Part shown: positions 17,911 through 26,512 of the stretch, piece after piece
How positions within the stretch are numbered: the stretch's first letter is position 1
How the letters are laid out: the number at the start of each line of letters is the position of its first letter
NCBI RefSeq assembly: GCF_001889025.1
Contig: NZ_CP018154.1
Coordinates: 186,001 to 250,000 of the forward strand
DNA length: 64,000 nt
Direction of reading: 5' to 3'
Source: Sphingorhabdus lutea
GTDB lineage: Bacteria; Pseudomonadota; Alphaproteobacteria; Sphingomonadales; Sphingomonadaceae
Translations under genes and position numbers: made by a program
The notes under the pieces: model-generated
The model's input: only the letters and a program-made list of their open reading frames with translations
Database searches by the model: none
Told to the model about the DNA's origin: nothing

Positions 17911-19125
17911 ATGATGAGCAATAATAAAGACGCAAAAATTGATGTCGCCCCGCCATATCGCGCTGTATCACTGCATGGCGTTTCCCCCATTCCCAACCAT
18001 GATGAGGCGGCGCGTTTTGATTTTCTGGCCAATTTTAACAAATTTCTATCCGCTGAATTGGGCGCGGGCAATAAACTTGCCTATGATAAACAGGTCCTGC
18101 CCGCTTTTGAAAAACAACATGGACGCCCCCCAAAGGACAGGTTCGAAATTCGCCATGCGATGAACAAGGACCCGCTGCATCAACTATGGTCCGCGTCAAA
18201 GCGCAATTCGATGGAGATGCGGCAACAAAATGGTCGCTCCATGGTGCTGCGCCAATTGGACGAATTGGATGCAAAGGCGCGTAAATTAAATGAAGGCAAG
18301 GCCAGTTTAATATTAAACGCCGACATTGAAATTCCGCGCTATCAATCCGCCGTCGATATTCATTGCATGCCGGGCAGTTATCATGGGGAGGAACGAAGCG
18401 GCGATATATCGGCGGGCGCAAATTATGATTGCGGTATTTTTGCCACCACGGCGGGCGGGCTTGGCGCTTTATCCGATGGCGGCGGCATGGCCCTTGCCAA
18501 ATGGATACAGAAAGAAAGACCGGAGTGGACGCCGCGCCGCATTTTGGACATTGGCTGCACTGTGGGGCATAATATTGTGCCCCTTGCCCTTGCCTTTCCC
18601 GATAGCGAAATTATCGCCATTGATACCGCCGCGCCATCATTGCGATATGCCCATGCGCGGGCAAGGTCGCTGGGCGCACATAATATTACATTTATTCAGG
18701 CAAATGCAGAAAATTTATCCCAATTTGATGATGGATATTTTGATTGGGTGCAAACCACCATGTTCCTGCATGAAACCAGCGGCAAGGCATTGCCCCGCAT
18801 CTTGGCGGAGGGATATCGCGTGCTGGCCGATAAAGGGTTAATGTTCCATTTGGAACAACCGCAATATAGTGATGACATGCCCCTATATGAGCAATTTATC
18901 CGCGATTGGGATGCGTTTAACAATAATGAACCATTTTGGTCGGCCATGCATGCATTGGATTTAAAGGATGAAATGGTAAAAGTGGGCTTTGCACGCGATA
19001 AATTATTTACCACCGGTGTCCGCGCCGTGGTTGATACCGATATTTTTCCCGAAGCCCCCACGGGCGAAAATGAAGATCATGGCCGCGCCGCATTTTGGCA
19101 CGCCTATGGCGCATGGAAAGAATGA
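17911..19125 (+). CDS. Class I SAM-dependent methyltransferase with long N-terminal domain
   Basis: A 404-residue protein. The C-terminal half is a Rossmann methyltransferase: motif I ILDIGCTVGHN (about 210-220, with Thr where a second Gly is usual), acidic EIIAIDTA (about 231-238), and YFDWVQTTMFLHE (about 274-286). The first 190 residues are a separate, mostly helical region I do not recognise. AGGAGG precedes the start; the second ATG (17914) has better spacing. It is coupled to the nitrilase-fold gene upstream and the small coiled gene downstream. A small-molecule O-, N- or C-methyl transfer is likely; acceptor unknown. Confidence 0.75.
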   Translation: MMSNNKDAKIDVAPPYRAVSLHGVSPIPNHDEAARFDFLANFNKFLSAELGAGNKLAYDKQVLPAFEKQHGRPPKDRFEIRHAMNKDPLHQLWSASKRNSMEMRQQNGRSMVLRQLDELDAKARKLNEGKASLILNADIEIPRYQSAVDIHCMPGSYHGEERSGDISAGANYDCGIFATTAGGLGALSDGGGMALAKWIQKERPEWTPRRILDIGCTVGHNIVPLALAFPDSEIIAIDTAAPSLRYAHARARSLGAHNITFIQANAENLSQFDDGYFDWVQTTMFLHETSGKALPRILAEGYRVLADKGLMFHLEQPQYSDDMPLYEQFIRDWDAFNNNEPFWSAMHALDLKDEMVKVGFARDKLFTTGVRAVVDTDIFPEAPTGENEDHGRAAFWHAYGAWKE

Positions 19126-19127
19126 AT

Positions 19128-19493
19128 ATGAGCATGAATGACCAAATTGATTGGATGGCACGCGCCAATGCAAAGGCAAAGGGAAAGCGCCCTGAATATT
19201 TTGACCAACCCGAAGATGACCGCATTTATTCCATTTTAATGGCATTGGTGGGCGAGGTTTCGGTCATGCGGCAACGATTGGACACGGTGGAGCGTTTATT
19301 GGAAGAAAAGGGGCAAATTAGCCGCCAAGACATTGAAACCTATCATCCCGATAGACAGGCCGGCCAAGAACGCGGCGAGATGATACGCGAATATATTTAC
19401 CGGATTATGCGCGGGCCAATGCAGGCGGTGGAAGAATTGCAAAAACCCGATGCCCCGGTCGAGGAAGTCAGCAATTTATTACGTGATATTTAA
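19128..19493 (+). CDS. Small charged, helical protein of unknown function
   Basis: A 121-residue protein starting at ATG 19128, two bases after the methyltransferase stop, with GGAAAG seven bases upstream; an ATG at 19122 overlapping the stop is also possible. It is highly charged and helical, with a likely coiled coil in about 38-65 (SVMRQRLDTVERLLEEKG). No enzyme motif is visible. Being last in the operon and coupled to the methyltransferase, it may be its partner subunit; I do not recognise a named family. Confidence 0.65.
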   Translation: MSMNDQIDWMARANAKAKGKRPEYFDQPEDDRIYSILMALVGEVSVMRQRLDTVERLLEEKGQISRQDIETYHPDRQAGQERGEMIREYIYRIMRGPMQAVEELQKPDAPVEEVSNLLRDI

Positions 19494-19516
19494 TTTATAT
19501 AGGGGTGTGCCAAATA

Positions 19517-19545
19517 GGCGGCGTTTATCTGTATAAATTGCCGTC
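19517..19545. terminator. Possible bidirectional terminator hairpin
   Basis: Between two converging operons. GGCGGCGTTTA pairs with TAAATTGCCGTC (one bulge, G-T pairs) around a six-base loop. There is only a short AT-rich tail, so it is weak as a factor-independent terminator. Confidence 0.3.
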
Positions 19546-19558
19546 TATAATAAAATCA

Positions 19559-20614
19559 TCAGCTTATCTTAATCATCAACTTGCCCATATGGTCGCCCGC
19601 CGCCAAATATTCATATGCCGCCAATGCATCGTCAAAGGCGAATTTTTTGTCAATAATGGGTGTGATATTATGTTTTGAGACATGATGAACCAACTCGGCC
19701 AACATATCCCTGCTGCCCGATGTTATGCCCTTTATCGTCAAATTTTTGCCGATAATCGCGAATAAATTGGGCGCATGGTCCAATTGTCCGGCAAGTGCCC
19801 CTATCATGGCTATTTTACCATTTGGCGCGGCGGCATTTAATGTGCGTTCCAACGACATCATCCCTGCGGTGTCCAAAATCATGGACGCGCCCATGCCGCC
19901 ATTTTGTTCCAACAGAATTTCATCCCAATGGGGATTGTCACGGTAATTTATCACCATATCCGCGCCAAGTGATGTGCATTTTGCCAATTTTTCATCTGAT
20001 GATGAGGTAATCGCCACCCGTGCGCCCATTGCCTTTGCAATTTGCAACGCCAAAATTGACACCCCCCCCGTGCCAAGGGTCAGCACCAATTCATCAGATT
20101 TCACATTATCATTCGGCTTCACTTCATTATCCGGCTTCACTTCGCCAAATGCCGATAATGCGTGCCAAACCGTTGTTCCAGCGGCAGCCAAGCATGCCGC
20201 GCTGTCATCATTTATATTGTCCGGTAATATAATAACAGCAGTGGCGGGTATGATGATATATTCGGCCAGCCAGCCATGGCGGCTTACCCCCAAATCCTGC
20301 GCGAAAATCGCCGGATTATATGGCCCGCTCGTCCAATTTACAAAATGCGGAGCAATGATGCGCTTACCCTTTATGGCGTCATCAACGCCTTCGCCCACCA
20401 TATCAACCACACCGACACCATCGGACAAAGGGATAATATCATGCGGTTTCTTCGGGCCATATTTGCCCTGTAATATCAATAAATCGCGGTGGTTTAAACA
20501 GGCGGCAATTACCCTAATCCGCACCTCCCCGGCTTTAGGCAATGGTGCGGGACGATTTACAAGGCATAAATCATATAATCCGTTTTGCGCCCCAATTTCA
20601 TATGCCCGCATCAT
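19559..20614 (-). CDS. Zinc-independent alcohol dehydrogenase/quinone oxidoreductase-like protein
   Basis: A 351-residue MDR-superfamily oxidoreductase. Start taken at ATG 20614, overlapping the ALDH stop; a longer upstream extension reads through ALDH and is unlikely. The GroES-like domain (CLNHRDLLILQGKYGPKKPHDIIPLSDGVG, about 38-67) lacks the structural zinc cysteine cluster, and LGTGGVSILALQIAKAMGA forms the NAD(P) loop. It should interconvert an alcohol and aldehyde or reduce an enone. A short run of repeated VKPND/VKPDN units at about 20095-20150 expands the loop before the nucleotide-binding strand. It works next to the aldehyde dehydrogenase. Confidence 0.8.
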   Translation of the reverse strand: MMRAYEIGAQNGLYDLCLVNRPAPLPKAGEVRIRVIAACLNHRDLLILQGKYGPKKPHDIIPLSDGVGVVDMVGEGVDDAIKGKRIIAPHFVNWTSGPYNPAIFAQDLGVSRHGWLAEYIIIPATAVIILPDNINDDSAACLAAAGTTVWHALSAFGEVKPDNEVKPNDNVKSDELVLTLGTGGVSILALQIAKAMGARVAITSSSDEKLAKCTSLGADMVINYRDNPHWDEILLEQNGGMGASMILDTAGMMSLERTLNAAAPNGKIAMIGALAGQLDHAPNLFAIIGKNLTIKGITSGSRDMLAELVHHVSKHNITPIIDKKFAFDDALAAYEYLAAGDHMGKLMIKIS

Positions 20615-22047
20615 GTGCCATTTTCCGCAAATGCGGCAATAGGCGCAGCCTCCCCGCCTTGTAAAATAATGGCCTGCCTGCGGAAAAAGCGTAAAATGCC
20701 GCTGTCGCCCATGCGGCTTGCCCCTATGCCGGAAAGGCCAAAGCTGGATTTTTCGGCCTCCCATATCATGGAGGTTAACGATCCATCATTTAACGACACA
20801 CCGCCGACATTTAACCGCCGGCCCACCGCCTCTGCCTCGTCCAAACTGCCCGCAATTACCGCGCCGGACAGGCCATATTTGCTGTGATTTGCCATCATCA
20901 CCGCCTCGTCTATATTATCAAAGGCGCGAACGGGAATGACCGGACCAAATGTTTCCTCCGCCACAATATCCATTTGGCTGCTGATATTACCAATAATTGT
21001 GGGGCGTAAATATTTGCCGCCACCTAAAGTTTCCACCGTGCCGCCACAATAAATTTCCGCGCCCTTTTTAACCGCATCATCCAATTGTGCCTGCACAATA
21101 TCGCCCTGTTTGCCAAAAATAAATGGCCCAATATGCCCCTTATTTATATCGGGATAATTTAATTCGACCGCCTCTGCCTGTGCGATAAGCGCATCCATAA
21201 ATGGCGCGATAATTTCTTTGGCCACATAAACACGTTCAATTGATTGGCATGCTTGGCCGCTATTCACAATGGACGCGCGAAGGGCGATGCTGGCTGCTTT
21301 TTTGGGGTCAGCGCTGGCCAAAATAATCATGGGGTCTTTGCCGCCCAATTCCAAACTGGCGGGAATAAATGCCTCTGCGGCGGCCATGCCAACCTTTTGC
21401 CCCGTGGCGACCGAACCGGTAAAGGCGATATAATCGACATATTTAATCATTGCCGCGCCGCTTTGCCCGTCACCCTCCACCACACATAAAATATCGCGCA
21501 ATTCCGGCACATCCTCTATCGCGGTTAATAATGGCGCGATAAAGCGCGGGGTTATTTCCGATGGTTTAATAATGACCGCACAACCCGCCATTAACGCGGG
21601 AACAGCGTCAATTAAGGCAAGGGTTAAGGGGAAGTTCCATGGGCTAATCACCCCAATTAAGGCATAGGGCCTTAACGCTGTTTTTGTGCTAATATTTGGA
21701 ACGGACGTTGGGTTTTCCCTGCCCTTTGCCGCCGCGATAATTTCCGGCGCATTGGCCGCCCACCGGCGCAGCAATTTTGCCGTGCCATCCACCTCAATCA
21801 CCGAAATTTTGCGTCGGCCCGTATCAAGGGTAAGCGCAGCGGCAATATCGCCGCCATGTTTTTCAATGGACAGCGCCAATTTTTCCAAAATCGCCCCTCG
21901 CTCTTCCACTTTACGCGCCGCCCAATTATATTGAGCATCACGCATTTTTTGGGTTAATGACTTTAATGCATCATCCTTTATTGGCGTAATTTCATAATCG
22001 GCCTTACCCGTGCGCGGATTGATAATTTTCATTGCTGTTTTTCCCAT
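20611..22047 (-). CDS. Aldehyde dehydrogenase (coniferyl aldehyde dehydrogenase-like)
   Basis: A 478-residue NAD(P)-dependent ALDH. Asn138 (SPWNFP), Glu233 (LELGGKDP) and catalytic Cys267 (NSGQACQSIERVYV) are in place. The shorter C-terminus and lack of an N-terminal extension fit the class that includes coniferyl aldehyde and short-chain aldehyde dehydrogenases. It oxidises an aldehyde to an acid. The adjacent alcohol dehydrogenase suggests a two-step alcohol-to-acid conversion, and its start overlaps the stop of the upstream PuuE-like gene by 19 bases. Confidence 0.88.
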   Translation of the reverse strand: MGKTAMKIINPRTGKADYEITPIKDDALKSLTQKMRDAQYNWAARKVEERGAILEKLALSIEKHGGDIAAALTLDTGRRKISVIEVDGTAKLLRRWAANAPEIIAAAKGRENPTSVPNISTKTALRPYALIGVISPWNFPLTLALIDAVPALMAGCAVIIKPSEITPRFIAPLLTAIEDVPELRDILCVVEGDGQSGAAMIKYVDYIAFTGSVATGQKVGMAAAEAFIPASLELGGKDPMIILASADPKKAASIALRASIVNSGQACQSIERVYVAKEIIAPFMDALIAQAEAVELNYPDINKGHIGPFIFGKQGDIVQAQLDDAVKKGAEIYCGGTVETLGGGKYLRPTIIGNISSQMDIVAEETFGPVIPVRAFDNIDEAVMMANHSKYGLSGAVIAGSLDEAEAVGRRLNVGGVSLNDGSLTSMIWEAEKSSFGLSGIGASRMGDSGILRFFRRQAIILQGGEAAPIAAFAENGT

Positions 22048-22943
22048 ATTCGGACCAAATCGTCCCCTCTTGTGAAAAAACCACTATCCTGCATTAACAA
22101 ATTATCAAGCATATTTTCAAATGAACCAATACGATAGGGCAGGCCCATAATATATGGCGTTATATGTAATGGCAGCAACCGGCCGCCAAATTGCGCCGCC
22201 TCCCCATGCAACCAATGAAATGCATCCATCATCGACGCAGCATAATTATTGGCGGATTGTTGTTGCACGCTTATAATCTGCCTGTCCGATATTTCATGAT
22301 TTAGGGGCAGGTTGATAAGGCCATTATTGAAGCGATAGGGCAATTCATCATTCACCCAATCACAGCAATATTTCACCCCATTTTCCGTCAAAATATCCGC
22401 CGTTCGCCAGCTTTGTGACCGCGAAATGGACAGCCATCCGCTTGGTTTTTCACCAATTGCCTTGGTTAAAATTTCCAATGATTGTTCTATGATGGCGCGT
22501 TCTTGCGCCTCATCCATATTGCTGGCAATGCTTGCGTTCATATCGGTTGAATGGGCGATAATTTCATGCCCATCGGCCAAAATATCTTCAACCAATGCGG
22601 GATATTTTTCGGCAATAATGCTGTTTGCCGCTATACTAGCCCTTATCCCCCGCTGCTTAAACGCATCCAATAATCGGTAAATGCCAATTCGCGTGCCATA
22701 TTCACGCGATGTATAATGCCGATAATCGGGATAGGGGGTCACCATATGCCCCGGCGCACGAAAGGGGGCATCATTGGGGATGATGGGGAAATATTCCAAA
22801 CTAACGCATATCCATATGGCGACTTTTTTGTCATTATCCCATTTTATCGCGGGCCGTTGGTGCATGGCCGACCATGGATAAATATCATGATCATATCCAT
22901 ATTGGCGGCGTGGATATTCTATATATTTCGGGTCTAAACTCAT
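22029..22943 (-). CDS. Polysaccharide deacetylase-fold amidohydrolase (PuuE-like paralogue 2)
   Basis: A 304-residue NodB-fold protein without signal peptide. GHEIIAHSTDMNAS (about 124-137) carries the His motif, different from the SHG form in the other two paralogues. The N-terminal AIWICVSLEYFPI strand takes the place of the usual Asp-Asp motif. It overlaps the next PuuE-like gene by four bases, so the two may act together. The family acts on ring or open-chain C-N bonds; the precise substrate is unknown. Confidence 0.75.
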   Translation of the reverse strand: MSLDPKYIEYPRRQYGYDHDIYPWSAMHQRPAIKWDNDKKVAIWICVSLEYFPIIPNDAPFRAPGHMVTPYPDYRHYTSREYGTRIGIYRLLDAFKQRGIRASIAANSIIAEKYPALVEDILADGHEIIAHSTDMNASIASNMDEAQERAIIEQSLEILTKAIGEKPSGWLSISRSQSWRTADILTENGVKYCCDWVNDELPYRFNNGLINLPLNHEISDRQIISVQQQSANNYAASMMDAFHWLHGEAAQFGGRLLPLHITPYIMGLPYRIGSFENMLDNLLMQDSGFFTRGDDLVRIWEKQQ

Positions 22944-23821
22944 TTTATTTGCCCCTTATATGCATCCACAATATCGCCCGCACGGGCAATCCATGCACGG
23001 CCATCATTGGCAATATATCGAAGCGCCTCTTCAAATGGGCCAATACGGTGCGGTTGGCCAATTAAATATGCATGAAGCGGGATGCACATCACCGTGCCCG
23101 ATGCCTCCCCTTCGCTAGCCAGCCTTTCATATTGCCGGATTAGGGTATCGGCATATTCACGCGGGCTCATATTATAAACAAAAAAACCATAATGGTCATT
23201 CACCTCCAAACTATAGGGGATGGAGACCAAATTGCCCGATTTTGTGATGACCCGTTGTATTTGATCATCATGATATAAATCGCATGTATAATCGAGCCCA
23301 TATTCGGCGATAAGGTCCAATGTGCGCGGCGTATGGGTTAATGCGGGGGCAAGCCATCCGCGAATTTTCTGGCCCGTGGCTTCTTCCACCGTTTTAATTG
23401 AATCTTCTATAATCGCGCGCTCCTGCGCCTCATCCATATCATAACAATATCTTGTATTATAAATACCGTGGCTGAAAAATTCCCATCCACGCGCCACGCC
23501 ATCAGCCACCACTTCGGGATGATGTTGGCAAAGTGCGACCGATAAGGATACAGATCCTGCAAAGCCATATTTGCTCATCACCTCTGCCATGCGCCAATGC
23601 GATACACGGTTGCTATGGTCACGATGTGCATATCCAACCACATCCGGATGCGGCTTGGCCCATGCCTTTCTTTGTGGATGAAGCGGCGGGTCAATTTCAT
23701 AATATTCCAAATTGGGCGCAACCCACACCGCGCATGTTTTCCCATCCGGCCATGTTATTTTGGGCCGATTGCGATAGGGGTTGAATTCATAAATTTCGGG
23801 GTCAGCTGCTCCTTCCTTCAT
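22940..23821 (-). CDS. Polysaccharide deacetylase-fold amidohydrolase (PuuE-like paralogue 3)
   Basis: A 293-residue NodB-fold protein. GWEFFSHGIYNTRYCYDMDEAQERA (about 114-138) is the His-containing motif, followed by the long amphipathic helix typical of this subgroup. Close in layout to 22029-22943 but clearly diverged. Its start is one base from the isochorismatase-type gene stop, an arrangement expected if one enzyme makes the half-amide that the other hydrolyses. That functional order is inference. Confidence 0.75.
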   Translation of the reverse strand: MKEGAADPEIYEFNPYRNRPKITWPDGKTCAVWVAPNLEYYEIDPPLHPQRKAWAKPHPDVVGYAHRDHSNRVSHWRMAEVMSKYGFAGSVSLSVALCQHHPEVVADGVARGWEFFSHGIYNTRYCYDMDEAQERAIIEDSIKTVEEATGQKIRGWLAPALTHTPRTLDLIAEYGLDYTCDLYHDDQIQRVITKSGNLVSIPYSLEVNDHYGFFVYNMSPREYADTLIRQYERLASEGEASGTVMCIPLHAYLIGQPHRIGPFEEALRYIANDGRAWIARAGDIVDAYKGQIK

Positions 23822-24495
23822 TATTGCGCCTCCAACCAGTCAATGACCATTTGCACCGGTTCAACATCGGCATATTTTAATTGCAGGTCGGTTAAATTGG
23901 CATAATGATAGCTTTCATGCTTATCCGCCGTGGTTTCAATCGGCACGATGGTGCGATATCCACGCGACAAAGCCTCCACCGCCGTGGCGCGGACACATCC
24001 CGATGTGCTGCCCCCCGTAACCACCACCGTGTCCACCCCATGAAATGTCAAATAACTGGCCAATGGGGTTTCAAAAAATGCAGACGGCATTCTTTTGGTA
24101 TATTGCATATCATCGGCGTGAATATCACATCGGGGGTCAAAGGCGTGGCGTTCGCTGTCATATTTAATATTTTGCAGCGAATCGGGCGTATCGGTGCGCG
24201 TTCCCCACACACCGGCGTCGCCCGCATTATCCATAAATCCTACGCGTGACCAAATAACCGGCATGTTTTTTTGACGCGCCAATTGAGAAATTTTATTGGC
24301 ATATTCTATCTGCCTTGGGTCGGTTTCATATGCGGTGGCGAACATATCTGTGCGTGTATATGCCTGTTGAAAATCAACATTTATTATCGCCAATTTTTTG
24401 CCAAAACCAAATTTCTTTCGCGCTGGATTGGCCATGACCTCCTCAAATATTTGTTTTGCGGTTTTGCCATCGCTAATCATTTTTGTGCCCAGCAT
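23821..24495 (-). CDS. Isochorismatase-fold amidohydrolase (N-carbamoylsarcosine amidase-like)
   Basis: A 224-residue cysteine hydrolase. The triad is visible: Asp41 (NVDFQQAYT), Lys134 (YTKRMPSAFFETPL) and Cys167 (GSTSGCVRATA). The KRMPSAFF segment is characteristic of the carbamoylsarcosine amidase/maleamate amidase branch. It should hydrolyse a terminal amide or ureido group and release ammonia. It is the first gene of the minus unit, 96 bases from the divergent hydrolase gene and close to the TTGTCCGGACAA site. Confidence 0.88.
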   Translation of the reverse strand: MLGTKMISDGKTAKQIFEEVMANPARKKFGFGKKLAIINVDFQQAYTRTDMFATAYETDPRQIEYANKISQLARQKNMPVIWSRVGFMDNAGDAGVWGTRTDTPDSLQNIKYDSERHAFDPRCDIHADDMQYTKRMPSAFFETPLASYLTFHGVDTVVVTGGSTSGCVRATAVEALSRGYRTIVPIETTADKHESYHYANLTDLQLKYADVEPVQMVIDWLEAQ

Positions 24496-24591
24496 ATATC
24501 TTCCCCAATTTTTATTTTAACCTTGTGCTTGCCAATATCTATGACAGGTTATAAGAGGAAGTCGAGTAAAATTTGTCCGGACAACTTATTG
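24496..24591. promoter_or_regulatory. Divergent promoter region with second regulator operator
   Basis: A 96-base region between the isochorismatase-type gene and the alpha/beta hydrolase gene. It contains TATAAG at 24550-24555, a possible -10 for the plus strand, and the palindrome at 24573-24584. Confidence 0.55.
24573..24584. promoter_or_regulatory. Candidate regulator operator TTGTCCGGACAA
   Basis: Same 12-base palindrome as at 12905-12916; the shared flank extends it to ATTTGTCCGGACAA. It ends seven bases before the ATG at 24592, so a bound repressor would block transcription of the hydrolase operon just after initiation. Confidence 0.65.
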
Positions 24592-25962
24592 ATGCATATA
24601 TCACGTCATTATATCAGCATAGAGGGACGCAGGGTTCATTATGCAAAATGTGGCTCTGGCCCGCATTTATTGATGGTGCATCAAAGCCCGCGTTCATCCA
24701 CCGAATATCATGCATTGATGCAAAAATGGGGACAATATTTCACCTGTATCGCCCCAGATTTGCCTGGTTTCGGGCATAGCGACCCATTATCACATCCCGC
24801 GCCAGAGATTGAGGATTTTGCCGATGCGATGGTCGAATTTGCGCACGCGGTGGGTATCAAAAAAATATTGGGATATGGCTTTCATTCCGGCGGAATCATT
24901 TTGGTCACCGCATTAAAACGCCATATGGAAAAATTTGCCGGCCTTGCCATTGGCGGCTATGCCATTTGGAATGATGAAGAACGCGTCAAAATCGGCCCGC
25001 CCTATATTCCGCAAAATCCACCACAGCCATATGGGCAGCATTTGGTCTGGCTATGGAACAGGATATTGGAACAAAGCTGGTATTTTCCATGGTTTGAACC
25101 CAGTGATGAAAATAGGATGCCAGTCGCCCATGATGATGTTAGTAAAATCAGCCTGATTATAGAGGATATGCTGAACAGCGGCGATGCATATCGCCTTGGC
25201 TATGGCGCGGTATTGCGGGCGGGCCGCGACATTCCCCCACCCGAAACAAACAGCCCGCCGGTGCAAATTACCGCCTATAATGGTGATCCGCTGCAATCAC
25301 ATTTGGAACGATTGGGCAACATGCCGCAAAGCTGGTCCGCATTTGGCGTGGATACGCCCGATGATCATTATGATGCCAGCTTAAAATTTCTTCTTTCCAT
25401 ATCCTATCAAGAAAATGGCCCATTGGGCGAGGATGAAAATGCAGGCTTTATCCACATTATAACCGAAGATTTTGATGGTTTAATCCATTGGCAGGGCAAT
25501 AAAAATTCCGGTGAAATATATATTCATACGGCGGGAGAGGAAATTGACATCAGCGCAAAACCAAATGCCATTCACATTGATATGCCGGGCCACGGTCTGT
25601 CCGATATGTGGCGCGGGGATGCGCCCATAAATTGGGATATATGGCAAAAGCTGATTGATAAGGTCGCGGCATATTTTAATGCAAAAGAAATAAACCACGC
25701 CCCCTTACCAATTGGCGATGCACAAATGCTATATCCCGATTTATCACCCGACAGGTTCGGCCATTATTTGACCAAAGCATGGGCAATTGTCCGCGCAGAG
25801 CAAATTTTTAAGCCATGGTATTTGGCAGATGCTAGCCATACGAAGAAAATTGACACAAATGCCTTACATCCACAGGCGCTGGCCAAAAAACATCGCGCCC
25901 GCATCCGCGCCATATCGGCAAAACAAATGCATATTGCTGCCCAACAAAGGGGTAAAGCATGA
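24592..25962 (+). CDS. Alpha/beta hydrolase with extended C-terminal region
   Basis: A 456-residue protein. Start placed at ATG 24592 because the homologous part begins MHISRHYISIEGRRVHY; the open frame extends further upstream through the promoter but is not credible. The alpha/beta core has an HQSPRSS oxyanion segment (about 30-36), APDLPGFGHSD (about 54-64) and nucleophile elbow GYGFHSGG (about 93-100, Phe where the first Gly of GxSxG is usual). Residues about 305-375 hold a second, partial copy of the fold's N-terminal elements (IYIHTAGEE, then IDMPGHGLSD). It hydrolyses an ester, thioester or C-C bond; substrate unknown. Confidence 0.75.
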   Translation: MHISRHYISIEGRRVHYAKCGSGPHLLMVHQSPRSSTEYHALMQKWGQYFTCIAPDLPGFGHSDPLSHPAPEIEDFADAMVEFAHAVGIKKILGYGFHSGGIILVTALKRHMEKFAGLAIGGYAIWNDEERVKIGPPYIPQNPPQPYGQHLVWLWNRILEQSWYFPWFEPSDENRMPVAHDDVSKISLIIEDMLNSGDAYRLGYGAVLRAGRDIPPPETNSPPVQITAYNGDPLQSHLERLGNMPQSWSAFGVDTPDDHYDASLKFLLSISYQENGPLGEDENAGFIHIITEDFDGLIHWQGNKNSGEIYIHTAGEEIDISAKPNAIHIDMPGHGLSDMWRGDAPINWDIWQKLIDKVAAYFNAKEINHAPLPIGDAQMLYPDLSPDRFGHYLTKAWAIVRAEQIFKPWYLADASHTKKIDTNALHPQALAKKHRARIRAISAKQMHIAAQQRGKA

Positions 25963-26008
25963 TGCAAAAAAGTTTCAGGGAAGAACAACTTAAACAATGG
26001 AGCAGAGC

Positions 26009-26512
26009 ATGAGCTTAAAAGAAAAAATGCCATTATTGGCCCGTCATGAAGGCGTGTGGGATGGGGTTTACACCTATTTCAATGATAAGGATGAAATGAT
26101 TGATCAGCATAAAAGCCGTTTATTATGCCGGATTATGGATGATGATGCCGAATATCCCTATCACCAAACCAACCATTATACATGGGATGATGGGCGCACC
26201 GATATACGCGATTTCCCTGCAACATATCGCGATGGCCGCGTGTGGTGGGACAATGAACTTATCGTCGGTTGGGCGTCGGCGGTTGATTTGGATGAATATA
26301 ATCGCACCATGATGTTATATTGGCAGCGCACCGGCGATCCGTCACTTTATCTATATGAAATGATCCAAATTTCCGATGATGGTCAATCACGTTGCCGTAC
26401 ATGGCATTGGATTCGTGACGGAAAATTGGAAACCCGCACCGTCATTCAGGAAACATTTGTGACCAAGGATTGGCGCAAAATTGATGCAGAAATGGCGGCC
26501 AAAGCTGCCTAA
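26009..26512 (+). CDS. Lipocalin-like protein, resembling DUF3598
   Basis: A 167-residue protein with start chosen at ATG 26009, six bases after GGAG; an ATG at 25997 is in frame. The opening MPLLARHEGVWDGVY and the series of beta-strand repeats (W-D-D-G-R, V-W-W-D-N, MLYWQRTGDPSLYLYEM) look like a lipocalin barrel of the DUF3598 type, a relative of bilin-binding lyases. It is soluble, without signal peptide. In this operon it could bind a hydrophobic cyclic intermediate. The family call is by eye and moderate. Confidence 0.55.
   Translation: MSLKEKMPLLARHEGVWDGVYTYFNDKDEMIDQHKSRLLCRIMDDDAEYPYHQTNHYTWDDGRTDIRDFPATYRDGRVWWDNELIVGWASAVDLDEYNRTMMLYWQRTGDPSLYLYEMIQISDDGQSRCRTWHWIRDGKLETRTVIQETFVTKDWRKIDAEMAAKAA

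Noticed and set aside
60..23821. PuuE-like proteins as peptidoglycan or chitin deacetylases
   Set aside because: They lack signal peptides and membrane anchors and lie in a small-molecule catabolic context.
24271..24591. N-terminal extension of the alpha/beta hydrolase
   Set aside because: The in-frame extension crosses the divergent gene and the palindrome; homologous sequence starts at 24592.
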